Source: Oceanidesulfovibrio marinus (lineage in GTDB: Bacteria > Desulfobacterota > Desulfovibrionia > Desulfovibrionales > Desulfovibrionaceae). From it: a stretch of DNA of 64,000 nucleotides. Location: assembly GCF_013085545.1 (NCBI RefSeq), contig NZ_CP039543.1:4697436-4761435 (forward strand). Reading direction: 5' to 3'. The translations under genes and the position numbers were made by a program. Positions 51,219 to 60,167 of the stretch are shown here, piece by piece (position 1 is the first letter of the stretch; every line of letters begins with the position of its first letter). The notes beneath the pieces are model-generated. The model saw nothing but the letters and a program-made list of their open reading frames with translations, was not told where the DNA came from and did not search any database.

Positions 51219-52802
51219 ATGGGTGATTCAAAAGATCCGAAGGAGCTGCTGGCCGCGGATCGTTCCGGGACCTTCGAGTGCAGTACGATGCCGAAGCTGG
51301 AGCCGTGCGCCATCGTCATCTTCGGCGCCACGGGCGACCTGACTTCGCGCAAGCTTTTTCCGGCGCTGTACAAGCTGTACGCCAGCGAGGACATGCCGGA
51401 CGGCTTCGTGATCATGGGCGTTGGCCGTACCGAGTACGGTGACGACGCGTTCCGCGACAAGATGCGCGAGGCCCTGGAGGAGTTCGCGCCCAACTTCGAC
51501 CATGGCCTCTGGCACAAGCTCGCCTCGCGTCTGTACTACCACACGCTGGAGTACGACGAGCTCGACGGCTACAAGTCGCTGGAAAAACGGTTGCAGGAGA
51601 TCGACAAGAACGAAAAGGCAAATGGTGAGACGCAGGGCAATCGGCTCTTCTACCTGGCCGTGCCGCCTGAGCTCTACACCACCATCGCCAACCACCTGGG
51701 CGACGCCGGTCTGGCCGCTCCAGGCCAGGAGAGCGGCTGGCCGCGCATTGTCGTGGAAAAACCGTTCGGCCACGACCTGCCCAGCGCTCGGGAGCTGGAC
51801 GCAGCCCTGCACCGCAGCTTCTCCGAGAGCCAGATCTTCCGCATCGACCACTATCTGGCCAAGGAGACCGTGCAGAACATCCTGATGTTGCGTTTCGCCA
51901 ACGCGATCTTCGAGCCGCTTTGGAACCGCAACTACATCGACTACGTCTCCATCATTGCGGCGGAGAGCCTGGGCGTGGGCCACCGCGCCGGGTACTACGA
52001 CACAGCCGGCGTGCTGCGCGACATGTTCCAGAACCACATGATGCAGCTCCTGGCGCTCTCGGCCATGAGCCCGCCGTCGAGCTTCCATGCCGACCGCGTA
52101 CGCGACGAGAAGACCCGGGTGTACCGCAGCCTGCGGCCTTTTGACGTGGAGCGGGAGTTCAAGGACCTAGTGCTGGGCCAGTACATGTCCGGCACGGTGC
52201 ACGGCGAGAAGGTGCCCGCATACCGCAAGGAGAAGAACGTTCCGGAAGATTCCAACACGCCCACGTTCGCCATGCTGCGCGCCTATCTGGACAACTGGCG
52301 CTGGCAGGGCGTGCCCTTCTACATCACCTCGGGCAAGCGCCTGGCGGATAAGGTCTCGCGTATCGTTGTGCAGTTCAAGGAGATCCCCCACTCCATGCTG
52401 CGCGGCGTGGTGGAGCAGAGCATCGAGCAGAACAAGCTGTTCCTGGGCATCTACCCGGACGAGGTCATCCACATGTACTTCATGGCCAAGCAGCCCGCGC
52501 CGCTGCTGTGCCTCTCGCCGGTGTACATGCACTACGGCTTCAAGGAGTCCGGCGTCGGGCCGGAGCTGGAGGCGTACGAGAAGGTCCTGCTCGATTGCAT
52601 CATGGGCGACCAGATGCTCTTCTGGCGGCAGGACGGCGTGGAGCTCACCTGGGGCTTCCTCACTCCCATCCTGGAGATGTGCGATGATTGCGGCACCATG
52701 GAACGCCACCTGCACCGCTACAAGGCCGGAAGCTGGGGGCCAAACGAGGCGTGCGAGCTGCATCCAGGCTTCTTTGCAGACGTTACCACGTCAACATCAT
52801 AG
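51219..52802 (+). CDS. zwf: Glucose-6-phosphate 1-dehydrogenase
   Basis: A 527-residue enzyme. Coenzyme motif IFGATGDLTSRKLFPALY, active-site RIDHYLAKETVQN, and VVEKPFGHD. It oxidises glucose-6-phosphate to 6-phosphogluconolactone. It carries a short N-terminal extension before the coenzyme fold. It starts 12 bases after gnd. No 6-phosphogluconolactonase gene is nearby, so the lactone must be opened elsewhere or spontaneously. Confidence 0.97.
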   Translation: MGDSKDPKELLAADRSGTFECSTMPKLEPCAIVIFGATGDLTSRKLFPALYKLYASEDMPDGFVIMGVGRTEYGDDAFRDKMREALEEFAPNFDHGLWHKLASRLYYHTLEYDELDGYKSLEKRLQEIDKNEKANGETQGNRLFYLAVPPELYTTIANHLGDAGLAAPGQESGWPRIVVEKPFGHDLPSARELDAALHRSFSESQIFRIDHYLAKETVQNILMLRFANAIFEPLWNRNYIDYVSIIAAESLGVGHRAGYYDTAGVLRDMFQNHMMQLLALSAMSPPSSFHADRVRDEKTRVYRSLRPFDVEREFKDLVLGQYMSGTVHGEKVPAYRKEKNVPEDSNTPTFAMLRAYLDNWRWQGVPFYITSGKRLADKVSRIVVQFKEIPHSMLRGVVEQSIEQNKLFLGIYPDEVIHMYFMAKQPAPLLCLSPVYMHYGFKESGVGPELEAYEKVLLDCIMGDQMLFWRQDGVELTWGFLTPILEMCDDCGTMERHLHRYKAGSWGPNEACELHPGFFADVTTSTS

Positions 52803-52823
52803 ATTTTCGAGGAGTAGTCAGAC

Positions 52824-54680
52824 ATGGCAGACATCGCCACACAGAAAAAACTCGCAACGTTGATGCGTTATCATATCCTGTCCTCGACAACCAAGGCCGG
52901 CTCGGGCCATCCCACGTCCTCGCTTTCGGGCGTGGAGCTCATGGTCGCGCTGCTCTTCGGCCGCAGCGGAACCGGCGAGCCGTTCTTCCGCTACCGCCTG
53001 CAGGACCCGTCCTTCCCCAATAACGACCGGCTCATCTTCTCCAAGGGCCACGCCTCGCCGCTCTTTTACGCCACGTGGGCGGCGGCCGGCGGCCTGGACT
53101 GGAAGGAGATGCAGACCTACCGCCAGTTCGACAGCCCGCTGGAGGGCCATCCTACCCGGCGCTTCCGCTACACCGAGGCCGCCACTGGCTCCCTGGGGCA
53201 GGGGCTTTCCATCGGCGTGGGCATGGCCATAAACGGCAAGTACCTGGATGCGCTGCCGTATCGCACTTTTGTGCTGCTGGGCGACAGCGAGATGGCCGAG
53301 GGCTCCCAGTGGGAGGCCATCCAGCTTGCCGCGCACTACGGGCTGCACAACCTCGTGGGCATCATCGATGTGAACCGGCTGGGCCAGCGCGGGGAGACCA
53401 TGTACGGCTGGGACATCGACGCCTATGTGGATCGCGTGGAGTCCTTTGGCTGGCAGGCCGTGCCTGTGGAGGACGGCCAGGACGTGGAGCAGGTCGCTGC
53501 GGCGTACGAGACCATTCTCGCCATCCGGGACCGTCCGCTGATGATCGTGGCCCACACCACCAAGGGCGCCGGCGTCTCGGACGTGGCGAACAAGAACGGT
53601 TGGCACGGCAAGCCGCTGCCCTGGGATGAGTTCGAAAAGGCCGTGGCCGAGATGGGCGGCGTGCCCGACCCCTTCACCCTGGAGCTGGCCGAGCCCGAGG
53701 CGCTTCATCCACCCAAACGCGAAGACGGCGAGGCCAAGCCTCTCCACTACGAAAAGGGCGAGGAGGTGGCCACGCGTTCGGGCTACGGCAACGCGCTGCA
53801 GCGTCTGGCCCCGGCAATGCCCAACCTCGTGGCCCTGGACGCCGAGGTCTCCAACTCCACCAGAGCCGAATACATCAAGAAGGTGGCGGAGGACCGCTTC
53901 TTCGAGATGTACATCGCCGAGCAGAACATGGTGGGCGCGGCGCTGGGGCTCCAGCTGCGTGGCCGCACGCCGTGCGTCTCCACGTTCGCCGCGTTCATGG
54001 AGCGCGCCTACGACCAGGTGCGCATGTCGCGCTACTCCGACGCCAAGCTGCTTTTTGCCGGCTCCCACGCCGGCGTATCCATCGGCCAGGACGGCCCCTC
54101 CCAGATGGCGCTGGAGGACATTGCCTACTTCCGCACCATCCTGGACTCCGCCGTACTCTATCCCTCGGACGCCGTATCGGCCGAGCGGCTGGTGGAAGAG
54201 GCCCTCAAGTACGAGGGCATCAGCTATCTGCGCACCACCCGCGCCAAAACGCCGGTGCTCTACGCCAACGACGAGCAGTTCCCCCTGGGCGGCAGCAAGG
54301 TGCTGCGGCAGAGCAATGACGACAAGACGACCATCGTGGCGGCCGGCATTACCCTGCACGAGGCCCTGGCCGCGGCGGATGTACTGGCCGAGCGCGGCGT
54401 CAGCGTGCGCGTCATCGACCTCTACTCCGTAAAGCCCATAGATGCCGGGACATTAACCATCGCTGCGCGGGAAACCGGCAGCATCATCACCGTGGAGGAC
54501 CACTCCGCGTCCGGCGGCATCGGCGAGGCAGTAATGGCTGCAATCGCTGCCGATCCTTGCCCGGTTCATGTTTTGGCCGTACATAAGAAGCCGAGAAGCG
54601 GGAAGCCAGCCGAGCTCATGGCCTTCGAGGGCATCGACAAGGAAGCCATCATCGAAGTTGTCATGCGCATAGCCGGCTGA
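52824..54680 (+). CDS. tkt: Transketolase
   Basis: A 618-residue thiamine-diphosphate enzyme. The N-terminal half has SSTTKAGSGHPTSSLS, FSKGHASPLFYATW and the TPP motif GDSEMAEGSQWEAIQLAAHYGLHNLVGIIDVN; the middle has MYIAEQNMVGAALGLQLRG and the C-terminal domain ends the chain. It transfers two-carbon units between pentose and hexose phosphates. AGGAG precedes the ATG; zwf ends 21 bases upstream. Confidence 0.95.
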   Translation: MADIATQKKLATLMRYHILSSTTKAGSGHPTSSLSGVELMVALLFGRSGTGEPFFRYRLQDPSFPNNDRLIFSKGHASPLFYATWAAAGGLDWKEMQTYRQFDSPLEGHPTRRFRYTEAATGSLGQGLSIGVGMAINGKYLDALPYRTFVLLGDSEMAEGSQWEAIQLAAHYGLHNLVGIIDVNRLGQRGETMYGWDIDAYVDRVESFGWQAVPVEDGQDVEQVAAAYETILAIRDRPLMIVAHTTKGAGVSDVANKNGWHGKPLPWDEFEKAVAEMGGVPDPFTLELAEPEALHPPKREDGEAKPLHYEKGEEVATRSGYGNALQRLAPAMPNLVALDAEVSNSTRAEYIKKVAEDRFFEMYIAEQNMVGAALGLQLRGRTPCVSTFAAFMERAYDQVRMSRYSDAKLLFAGSHAGVSIGQDGPSQMALEDIAYFRTILDSAVLYPSDAVSAERLVEEALKYEGISYLRTTRAKTPVLYANDEQFPLGGSKVLRQSNDDKTTIVAAGITLHEALAAADVLAERGVSVRVIDLYSVKPIDAGTLTIAARETGSIITVEDHSASGGIGEAVMAAIAADPCPVHVLAVHKKPRSGKPAELMAFEGIDKEAIIEVVMRIAG

Positions 54681-54720
54681 GCAGCGCATTGCGCGTTCAC
54701 TCAATGAAAGGAGAGAGGAC

Positions 54721-55587
54721 ATGCCACGCAAGGAACTGAATACCAAGATATTCATCGACGGCGGCGACCCGGACGAGACCCGCGCCATCATCAAGTCCCT
54801 GGGGTTTCTGGACGGACAGACCACCAACCCCAGCTTTGTCTCCAAGAACCCCCGCGCCCAGGAGAAAATGGACCGCGGCGAGACCTTTACCGAGCCTGAG
54901 CTGCTGGAGTTCTACAAAGGCATCGTGCAGGAGATTTCCAGCTTGATTCCGGACGGTTCCGTGTCCATTGAGGTCTACGCGGACGAGAACACCACGGCCG
55001 AGGAGATGCTGGAGCAGGGCCGGACGATGAATAGCTGGATTCCCAACGCGCACATCAAGCTGCCCTCCTCGAAAGAAGGCATCCGCGCCGCCGAGCAGGC
55101 CGTGAAGGAAGGCATGCGCGTCAACATGACCCTGTGCTTCAGCCTGAAGCAGGCCGCGGCGGTGTATAGCGCCACGCGCGGGGCTAAGCGCGGTCAGGTC
55201 TTCATCTCGCCCTTTGTGGGGCGGCTGGATGACCGCGGCGAAGACGGCATGAGCTTTATCGCCAACCTCCTGAAGCTGTACAAGAAGGGCGACGGCCACG
55301 TGATGGTGCTCACGGCCAGCGTGCGCCACGACGCCCACCTCATGGAGGCGCTGCACCTGGGCTCGGACATTATCACGGCCAAGCTGGAGACCCTGGACGA
55401 GTGGGCCAAGAAGGGCTCGCCTCTGCCTGGCGAGGCATACGCCTACGATCCCCACGGCCTGAAGCCGCTGCCGTACGAGGACCTGGACCTGGAGGCGGAC
55501 TGGACGAGCTTCGACTTGACCCATCCCCTGACCACGCAGGGCATGGAGAAGTTTACCAAGGATTGGAACAAGCTGCTGGGAAAATAA
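54721..55587 (+). CDS. tal: Transaldolase-family protein
   Basis: A 288-residue (beta/alpha)8 enzyme. Family marks: TKIFIDGGDPDETRAIIKSLGFLDGQTTNPSFVSK, IEVYADENT, the catalytic Lys in NAHIKLPSSKEG, NMTLCFSLKQA and FISPFVGRLDD. It should transfer dihydroxyacetone units in the non-oxidative pentose phosphate path. It is the last gene of the operon and is preceded by AAAGGAGAG. Transaldolase versus fructose-6-phosphate aldolase specificity is not decided by sequence alone. Confidence 0.92.
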   Translation: MPRKELNTKIFIDGGDPDETRAIIKSLGFLDGQTTNPSFVSKNPRAQEKMDRGETFTEPELLEFYKGIVQEISSLIPDGSVSIEVYADENTTAEEMLEQGRTMNSWIPNAHIKLPSSKEGIRAAEQAVKEGMRVNMTLCFSLKQAAAVYSATRGAKRGQVFISPFVGRLDDRGEDGMSFIANLLKLYKKGDGHVMVLTASVRHDAHLMEALHLGSDIITAKLETLDEWAKKGSPLPGEAYAYDPHGLKPLPYEDLDLEADWTSFDLTHPLTTQGMEKFTKDWNKLLGK

Positions 55588-55629
55588 AGGCTATCGATAC
55601 TGGCCGCCTGTTTTTAACGGCGGCTCGCC

Positions 55630-55680
55630 AGACATAATAAAGGCGCCTTCGCATGATGCGAAGGCGCCTTTATTATGTCT
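55630..55680. terminator. Perfect 24-bp hairpin, bidirectional terminator
   Basis: Both 24-base arms are exactly complementary around a TGA loop. Each strand ends in a TTTATTATGTCT tract. It separates the pentose phosphate operon from the converging hicB. Confidence 0.88.
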
Positions 55681-55731
55681 GGGAACAGGAAATGTGACTT
55701 CGGGACAAGGTCCCTGGTCAGAGAAAATTAA

Positions 55732-56139
55732 TCAGCATTCTGCCTGTCTCCTCGCCATCGCTTGATCTGCGGCCCAAGCCAGATAGCCGGAACGAGTCAT
55801 GCCGCGTTTGCGGGCTGCCTCGTCGATCTTCTTAACCAATCCGCTGGGGAGACTCACGTTGAGCCTAACCGGTTTGCGGTCCAGGAATGAGAGATCAAGA
55901 TCTGCGAATGCCACCACGCCGCCGTGTTCTCGCACTTCTTCGTGCTCCAGCACGGCCTCCAGTTTGGATGGCTGGGGTGCTTCTTCTGCGTCTTCCAGGT
56001 AGAGTTCCACAGCCTCTTGCAGGTTTGCCAAGGCTTCTTCGATGGAATCTCCGAACGACGCGACTTCGCCGATGTCGGGAGCAACGGCGGTGTACGCCTG
56101 CTGCTCCGGCTCCGGAACAACAATGATCGGATAATGCAT
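55732..56139 (-). CDS. hicB: HicB-family antitoxin
   Basis: A 135-residue antitoxin. The N-terminal HicB fold (MHYPIIVVPEPEQQAYTAVAPDIGEVASFGDSIEEALANLQEAVELYLED) is followed by a linker and a C-terminal ribbon-helix-helix-like DNA-binding part (RLNVSLPSGLVKKIDEAARKRGMTRSGYLAWAAD). It neutralises HicA and likely represses the operon. AAGGGA lies before the ATG. It is downstream of hicA, the usual order. Confidence 0.92.
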   Translation of the reverse strand: MHYPIIVVPEPEQQAYTAVAPDIGEVASFGDSIEEALANLQEAVELYLEDAEEAPQPSKLEAVLEHEEVREHGGVVAFADLDLSFLDRKPVRLNVSLPSGLVKKIDEAARKRGMTRSGYLAWAADQAMARRQAEC

Positions 56140-56216
56140 ACGGGTCCCTTGTCTGTTCTGCCCTCGTTAAGTATTTGCCGAGGACTTATGTCTAGACGGC
56201 CCGTGCCGAACCCTTA

Positions 56217-56402
56217 TCAAGGGGGCCAGGGTAGGTCGGCCTGACGGTAAATACTGCGCAGGGTGCCGGCCGGAATATCCTTTTTCGGATCAGGGACGAT
56301 CACCATTTTATCGCCCCGGCGGAACTTTTTATGGCTGCCTTTGGTGGATACATGCTCAAAGCCTGCATCTCTCAGCCGTTGTATGACTTCCCTGCTATCC
56401 AT
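56217..56402 (-). CDS. hicA: HicA-family mRNA interferase toxin
   Basis: A 61-residue double-stranded-RNA-binding-like toxin (MDSREVIQRLRDAGFEHVSTKGSHKKFRRGDKMVIVPDPKKDIPAGTLRSIYRQADL). The catalytic His lies in KGSHKKF. It cleaves mRNA when free of HicB. The ATG at 56402 follows directly on a palindromic operator; no ribosome binding site is present, so the message may be leaderless. hicB starts 77 bases downstream. Confidence 0.92.
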   Translation of the reverse strand: MDSREVIQRLRDAGFEHVSTKGSHKKFRRGDKMVIVPDPKKDIPAGTLRSIYRQADLPWPP

Positions 56403-56437
56403 GTGTATAAAATACACACAGGGCGATCGAACGTCAA
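56403..56437 (-). promoter_or_regulatory. hicAB promoter and palindromic operator
   Basis: Minus strand: TTGACG (-35, plus 56432-56437), 17 bases, TATTTT (-10, plus 56409-56414). The palindrome TGTGTATAAAATACACA (56402-56418) covers the -10. It is a probable HicB binding site. The start codon comes six bases after the -10. Confidence 0.6.
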
Positions 56438-56529
56438 TAGGTGGGCAGTTTTTGTGTACAGATTATGAAGATGCTAGGGCAGCCGAGCGAGAAGAGCATT
56501 ATTTCTCGAAGCTACCTCGGTACTCAATG

Positions 56530-56565
56530 AAAAAAAGCCCTCACGAGTCATGCTCGTAAGGGCTT
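56530..56565 (-). terminator. Intrinsic terminator of the tRNA gene
   Basis: On the minus strand AAGCCCT-ACGAG pairs with CTCGT-AGGGCTT around a short loop and is followed by a run of T. It lies 11 bases beyond the tRNA 3' end. Confidence 0.85.
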
Positions 56566-56576
56566 GAAATTCCATA

Positions 56577-56652
56577 TGGTGGAGACGAGGAGACTTGAAC
56601 TCCCGACTTCTGCCTTGCGAAGGCAGCGCTCTCCCAGCTGAGCTACGTCCCC
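56577..56652 (-). tRNA. tRNA-Ala, anticodon CGC
   Basis: A 76-base cloverleaf with encoded CCA. Acceptor GGGGACG pairs with CGTCTCC and includes the G3:U70 pair that marks alanine identity. D-arm GCTCAGCTGGGAGAGC, anticodon stem CTGCC/GGCAG with loop TTCGCAA (anticodon CGC), T-arm with GTTCAAGTC. Confidence 0.92.
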
Positions 56653-56716
56653 ACGGGAAGCAAGAACCTTAGCGAGTCTCGTGACAAAGGGCAAGAGAGT
56701 TTTACTTCTGTTTGGT

Positions 56717-56827
56717 CCGAGGGTTTCACCCTCGGGCTCCCACCAGGGAGCATTGCTCCCTGGACCCAGAGATGGGTCAAGGGGCCACTGGCTCCTTGCG
56801 GAGTGTCTGAGGGGCAGCGCCCCTCTG
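56717..56827 (+). repeat. Multi-hairpin intergenic repeat, second full copy
   Basis: It begins CCGAGGG/CCCTCGG, then CCAGGGAGC/GCTCCCTGG, then AAGGGGCCA/TGGCTCCTT and GGGGC/GCCCC, in the same order as the copy at 46943 but with diverged third and fourth stems. Confidence 0.6.
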
Positions 56828-56856
56828 TACCAATCCACCGGGCTGCTGGAGCTATA

Positions 56857-58506
56857 TTAATATGTTAATCCAATTAGTTCCAGCACGCTCCGCGCGCGAT
56901 GCGCATACGTGTGTGATTCCAGAATAAGCGCGCGCCAGGCGTCGCGGAGTGCGCGTGTGGTGGCGGGCTCGCGTTCCAGCCGGGCTAGCGCCGTCGGGAT
57001 GTCGGCGGGCGAGGCGTAAGTGACGGGTGTGGTAAGCTCGCGCGGGAAGATGTCGAGGCCGGGGGTGGCGTCGGTGAGCAGCAGGCCGCCGGCGGCCCAG
57101 ACATCGAAGTGGCGTTGGGTCAGCCCGGCCGGCAGGAGCAGGCTGGTGGCACCGAGCACGCAGCGCGCGGCGGCGTAGATGCCGGCCAGCGGACCGTAGT
57201 AATCCACCGGTTGGGAGAGCGAGAGCTGCGAAGATTCGGGCAGGAGCCCGCGCCAGGCCTCGTCGCCGAACACGCGCGTGGGCCCGTGCTCTGCCGCGGC
57301 GGTCACGGCTGCGATGCGCAGGGCCAGGGACGATTCCTCGGCGCCCAGACCGGCGGCGCGAACCGCCTTGCCCGGCCAGAAGGTGTCTATCCCCAACCGC
57401 TCGGCCCACCAGAAGAAGTCCGGCCGTTCGCCACTGGCGAGCATGGCGCGGGCTTTGGTCGCAATGTCTGGTGGAATCTGTATTCCAGCAAAAAAGTTGC
57501 GTTTCTCCGGGAAGGAGGAGCGGCCCACAAAGACCGTCTCCTGGGCCAGCGTGGCCGTTGGTATGGGCAGGGCGGATGGTTTGAAGTCAGCGGCGTTGCA
57601 CATGCCGGGGCTTGCGGCCAGGGGCAGGTGGTGCACCTCGCGCGCGCCATGTCGGCGCAAGGGCTCGATGAAGGAGGCGTCGGTCACGAACAGCGGGATC
57701 TCCTGCCAGAAAGGCGCGTCCATGCCCGAGAGCTGGTGGAAGGGGTTGTCCACGAACCACACGGCGGTGCGCGTTCCGGCGCGGCGCAGCAGGTGGAACG
57801 TCTCGCCCAGGGGATCGAGACCGCGGAAGTTGACGCTGAAAAAGAGGTCGGGCCGACGAGATGAAAGCAGGGCGGCGGTGGTCGAGGGCTCGCTGCCGGC
57901 GGGGATGTCGTGCTGCGCGACCTCGCAACCGGCGGCCGTGAAGCCGTGGGTTAGCTCCTGGCGCAGCAGGTCGTGCGGCGTGCCGGGAATGAGTACGCGG
58001 CAGGCAGTGTTCGTAGACCGTGCGGATGACGGCGCATTGGAGGCTGCGGCCGCATCCATGGGCAGCCCGGCCCGCGCCAGCCGCACCGCGGCGAGCACCG
58101 GGGCCCAGAACGAAGGGAACAGCCTGAGCCCGCTCTTATATATAAGGAGTGCGGCGCTGCGCAGCAGCTCCTTTACCTCGTCCGGAATTGGCGCGTCCGG
58201 CGTGTCCCGCGGCCAAGGCAGGGCGGAAGTGCCCAGCGGAATCCCGCGCGACCAGCGCGCGTCCATCTGCTCCTGGAAAGCCGGGGCCTCCACGTAGCGG
58301 ATGGGGGCGGCGCCGTGCAGATTGTGCTTGAGGATGCCGATGGCCGTGGCCGGGGACGGGCCCAGGCCCAGGATGACGCCCGGCGTGGCTCCGCCCGGTC
58401 CGGCGGACGGCGGCGGGATGAAGACGAACTGCCCCGGATGGCCGGAGAGGGTGCGCGTGCGACCGGATTCGTCGCGGATGGTGAACCGTGCTGGTCGTTG
58501 GGGCAT
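56857..58506 (-). CDS. CgeB-like glycosyltransferase
   Basis: A 549-residue cytoplasmic protein. After an N-terminal domain of about 165 residues, two Rossmann-like halves follow (CRVLIPGTPHDLLRQELTHGFTAAGCEV ... FVGRSSFPEKRNFF ... ERLGIDTFWPG). The C-terminal motif QRHFDVWAAGGLLLTDATPGLDIFP is typical of CgeB/family-1-like glycosyltransferases, which in Desulfovibrionales often modify flagellin or surface glycans. The sugar and acceptor are not known. It is divergent from rlmE. Confidence 0.8.
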   Translation of the reverse strand: MPQRPARFTIRDESGRTRTLSGHPGQFVFIPPPSAGPGGATPGVILGLGPSPATAIGILKHNLHGAAPIRYVEAPAFQEQMDARWSRGIPLGTSALPWPRDTPDAPIPDEVKELLRSAALLIYKSGLRLFPSFWAPVLAAVRLARAGLPMDAAAASNAPSSARSTNTACRVLIPGTPHDLLRQELTHGFTAAGCEVAQHDIPAGSEPSTTAALLSSRRPDLFFSVNFRGLDPLGETFHLLRRAGTRTAVWFVDNPFHQLSGMDAPFWQEIPLFVTDASFIEPLRRHGAREVHHLPLAASPGMCNAADFKPSALPIPTATLAQETVFVGRSSFPEKRNFFAGIQIPPDIATKARAMLASGERPDFFWWAERLGIDTFWPGKAVRAAGLGAEESSLALRIAAVTAAAEHGPTRVFGDEAWRGLLPESSQLSLSQPVDYYGPLAGIYAAARCVLGATSLLLPAGLTQRHFDVWAAGGLLLTDATPGLDIFPRELTTPVTYASPADIPTALARLEREPATTRALRDAWRALILESHTYAHRARSVLELIGLTY

Positions 58507-58604
58507 GGTCTATGTGCTTGCGATTCCTGGAAGTGTCTGCGCGCGGCGTCGTGCGCCCCGCCATCTTGGCTCTTGCACGGCTTTGGGGTACGGTTGGCCG
58601 CTTT

Positions 58605-59207
58605 ATGAAAAAATATCGCGACCATTACTTCAAGCGCGCCAAGCAGGAAAGCTATCCGGCGCGCTCCGTGTACAAGCTCAAGGAGATGGACAAGCGCTTC
58701 TCCCTGCTCAAGCCGGGCATGAAGGCGCTGGACCTCGGCGCGGCCCCTGGCTCGTGGACACTGTACGCCGCCGAGCGCGTGGGGAGCAAGGGCGTCGTCG
58801 TGGGCGTGGACTTGCAGGAGACCGAGACGAAGTTTCCGGAGCAGGTGCGCTTCTTCGTGGACGACGTGTTCGAGCCCAGGGCCGGGTTCCTGGGCGCTCT
58901 CAAGGAGTATGCGCCCTTTGACATCGTGCTGAGCGACATGGCGCCCAAGACCACGGGCAACAAGTTCACGGACCAGGCGCGCTCCATGAATCTGGTGGAA
59001 GAGGCCCTTGCGCTCGCCCACAATTGCCTGATAAATGGCGGCAATTTCGTGGTCAAGATTTTCATGGGGCCGGATGCGGACGCCTACCGCCACGAGCTCA
59101 TGCAGCATTTCCGGTCCGTGAAAACATTCAAACCAAAAAGTTCTCGCAGCGAAAGCAAAGAGATTTTCTACGTGGGTCTCGGCTTCAAAGGTGGCCAGGA
59201 CGCATAG
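58605..59207 (+). CDS. rlmE: 23S rRNA (uridine-2'-O-)-methyltransferase RlmE/FtsJ
   Basis: A 200-residue enzyme that methylates the 2'-OH of U2552 (E. coli numbering). SAM motif LDLGAAPGSWTLYA, catalytic K-D-K-E residues in SVYKLKEMDK, VLSDMAPKTTGN, NFVVKIFMG and SRSESKEIFYVG. The start at 58605 gives the family opening MKKYRDHYFKRAKQESYPARSVYKL; upstream frame is inside the divergent gene. yebC follows 44 bases downstream. Confidence 0.95.
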   Translation: MKKYRDHYFKRAKQESYPARSVYKLKEMDKRFSLLKPGMKALDLGAAPGSWTLYAAERVGSKGVVVGVDLQETETKFPEQVRFFVDDVFEPRAGFLGALKEYAPFDIVLSDMAPKTTGNKFTDQARSMNLVEEALALAHNCLINGGNFVVKIFMGPDADAYRHELMQHFRSVKTFKPKSSRSESKEIFYVGLGFKGGQDA

Positions 59208-59251
59208 GCCGCGTCCGGTCCGGAATTTGAGACCGCATCAGGAGGATACGT

Positions 59252-60001
59252 ATGGCTGGACACAGTAAATGGCACAACATCATGCACCGCAAGGGGCGCC
59301 AGGACGCCAAGAAGGGCAAGCAGTTCACCAAGGCGGCCAAGGAGATCATCATTGCGGCGCGCGCCGGCGGCGGCGATGCTGACATGAACCCCCGGCTGCG
59401 CGCGGCTATTGCCGCGGCCAAGCAGGTGAACCTGCCCAAGGACAAGATCGAGAACGCGATCAAGAAGGGCACCGGCGAGATAGAGGGCGAGAACTACGAA
59501 GAGGTCACGTACGAGGGCTATGGTCCGGGCGGCGTGGCTCTGCTCGTGGAGTGCGCTACGGACAACCGCAACCGCACGGTCTCCGAGGTGCGCCACGCCT
59601 TTACCAAGCACGGCGGGAACCTGGGCGAGAACGGCAGCGTGAGCTGGATGTTCGATCGCAAGGGCGTGTTCACCTTCCCCAAGGACCAGGCCGAGGAAGA
59701 GCAGCTCATGGAGATCGGGCTGGAGGCCGGGGCCGAGGATGTGGTGGATGACGGCGACGCCTGGACCGTGCACAGCGCGCCCGAGGACTTCGAGACCCTG
59801 CGCGAGGCTTTCGAGGCAGCCGGGCTCACGGCCGAGGAGGCCGAAACCTCCATGGTGCCGCAGAACACCATCGAGGTGGACGCGGACAACGGCCGCAAGC
59901 TGATGAAGCTCATCGAGGTTCTGGACGAGCTGGATGACGTGCAGAACGTGCACGGCAACTTCGACATCCCTGACGAAGTGATGGCCGAGCTGGAGGGCTA
60001 G
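59252..60001 (+). CDS. YebC/PmpR (TACO1) family protein
   Basis: A 249-residue protein opening with the family signature [32 protein letters not shown]. Members are DNA-binding regulators or ribosome-associated factors that ease translation of proline runs. AGGAGG lies before the ATG. It stands upstream of ruvC, the common order in proteobacteria. Confidence 0.95.
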   Translation: MAGHSKWHNIMHRKGRQDAKKGKQFTKAAKEIIIAARAGGGDADMNPRLRAAIAAAKQVNLPKDKIENAIKKGTGEIEGENYEEVTYEGYGPGGVALLVECATDNRNRTVSEVRHAFTKHGGNLGENGSVSWMFDRKGVFTFPKDQAEEEQLMEIGLEAGAEDVVDDGDAWTVHSAPEDFETLREAFEAAGLTAEEAETSMVPQNTIEVDADNGRKLMKLIEVLDELDDVQNVHGNFDIPDEVMAELEG

Positions 60002-60124
60002 CAGGCTGCCCGGAATCCTACGCCGGCTGCGTTGCTTCGAAAGGTCCAACCCCTCGCGTGCTTCTATGGATGCGTCGGTCGTGAGCTTTCCGCGCGTCGC
60101 GCCAGCGCGGTTTTTGAACAGCGT
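60002..60124 (+). repeat. Dispersed palindromic intergenic element, copy B
   Basis: Begins CAGGCTGCCC one base past the yebC stop and runs to GAACAGCGTG. It aligns end to end with the copy at 61366, with more base changes (its right end is CAGCGTG instead of CAGCCTG). It lies between yebC and ruvC. Confidence 0.7.
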
Positions 60125-60167
60125 GCCGGATACGGTTCTTTACAGCAGCGTGCTGGGGTAACACACC

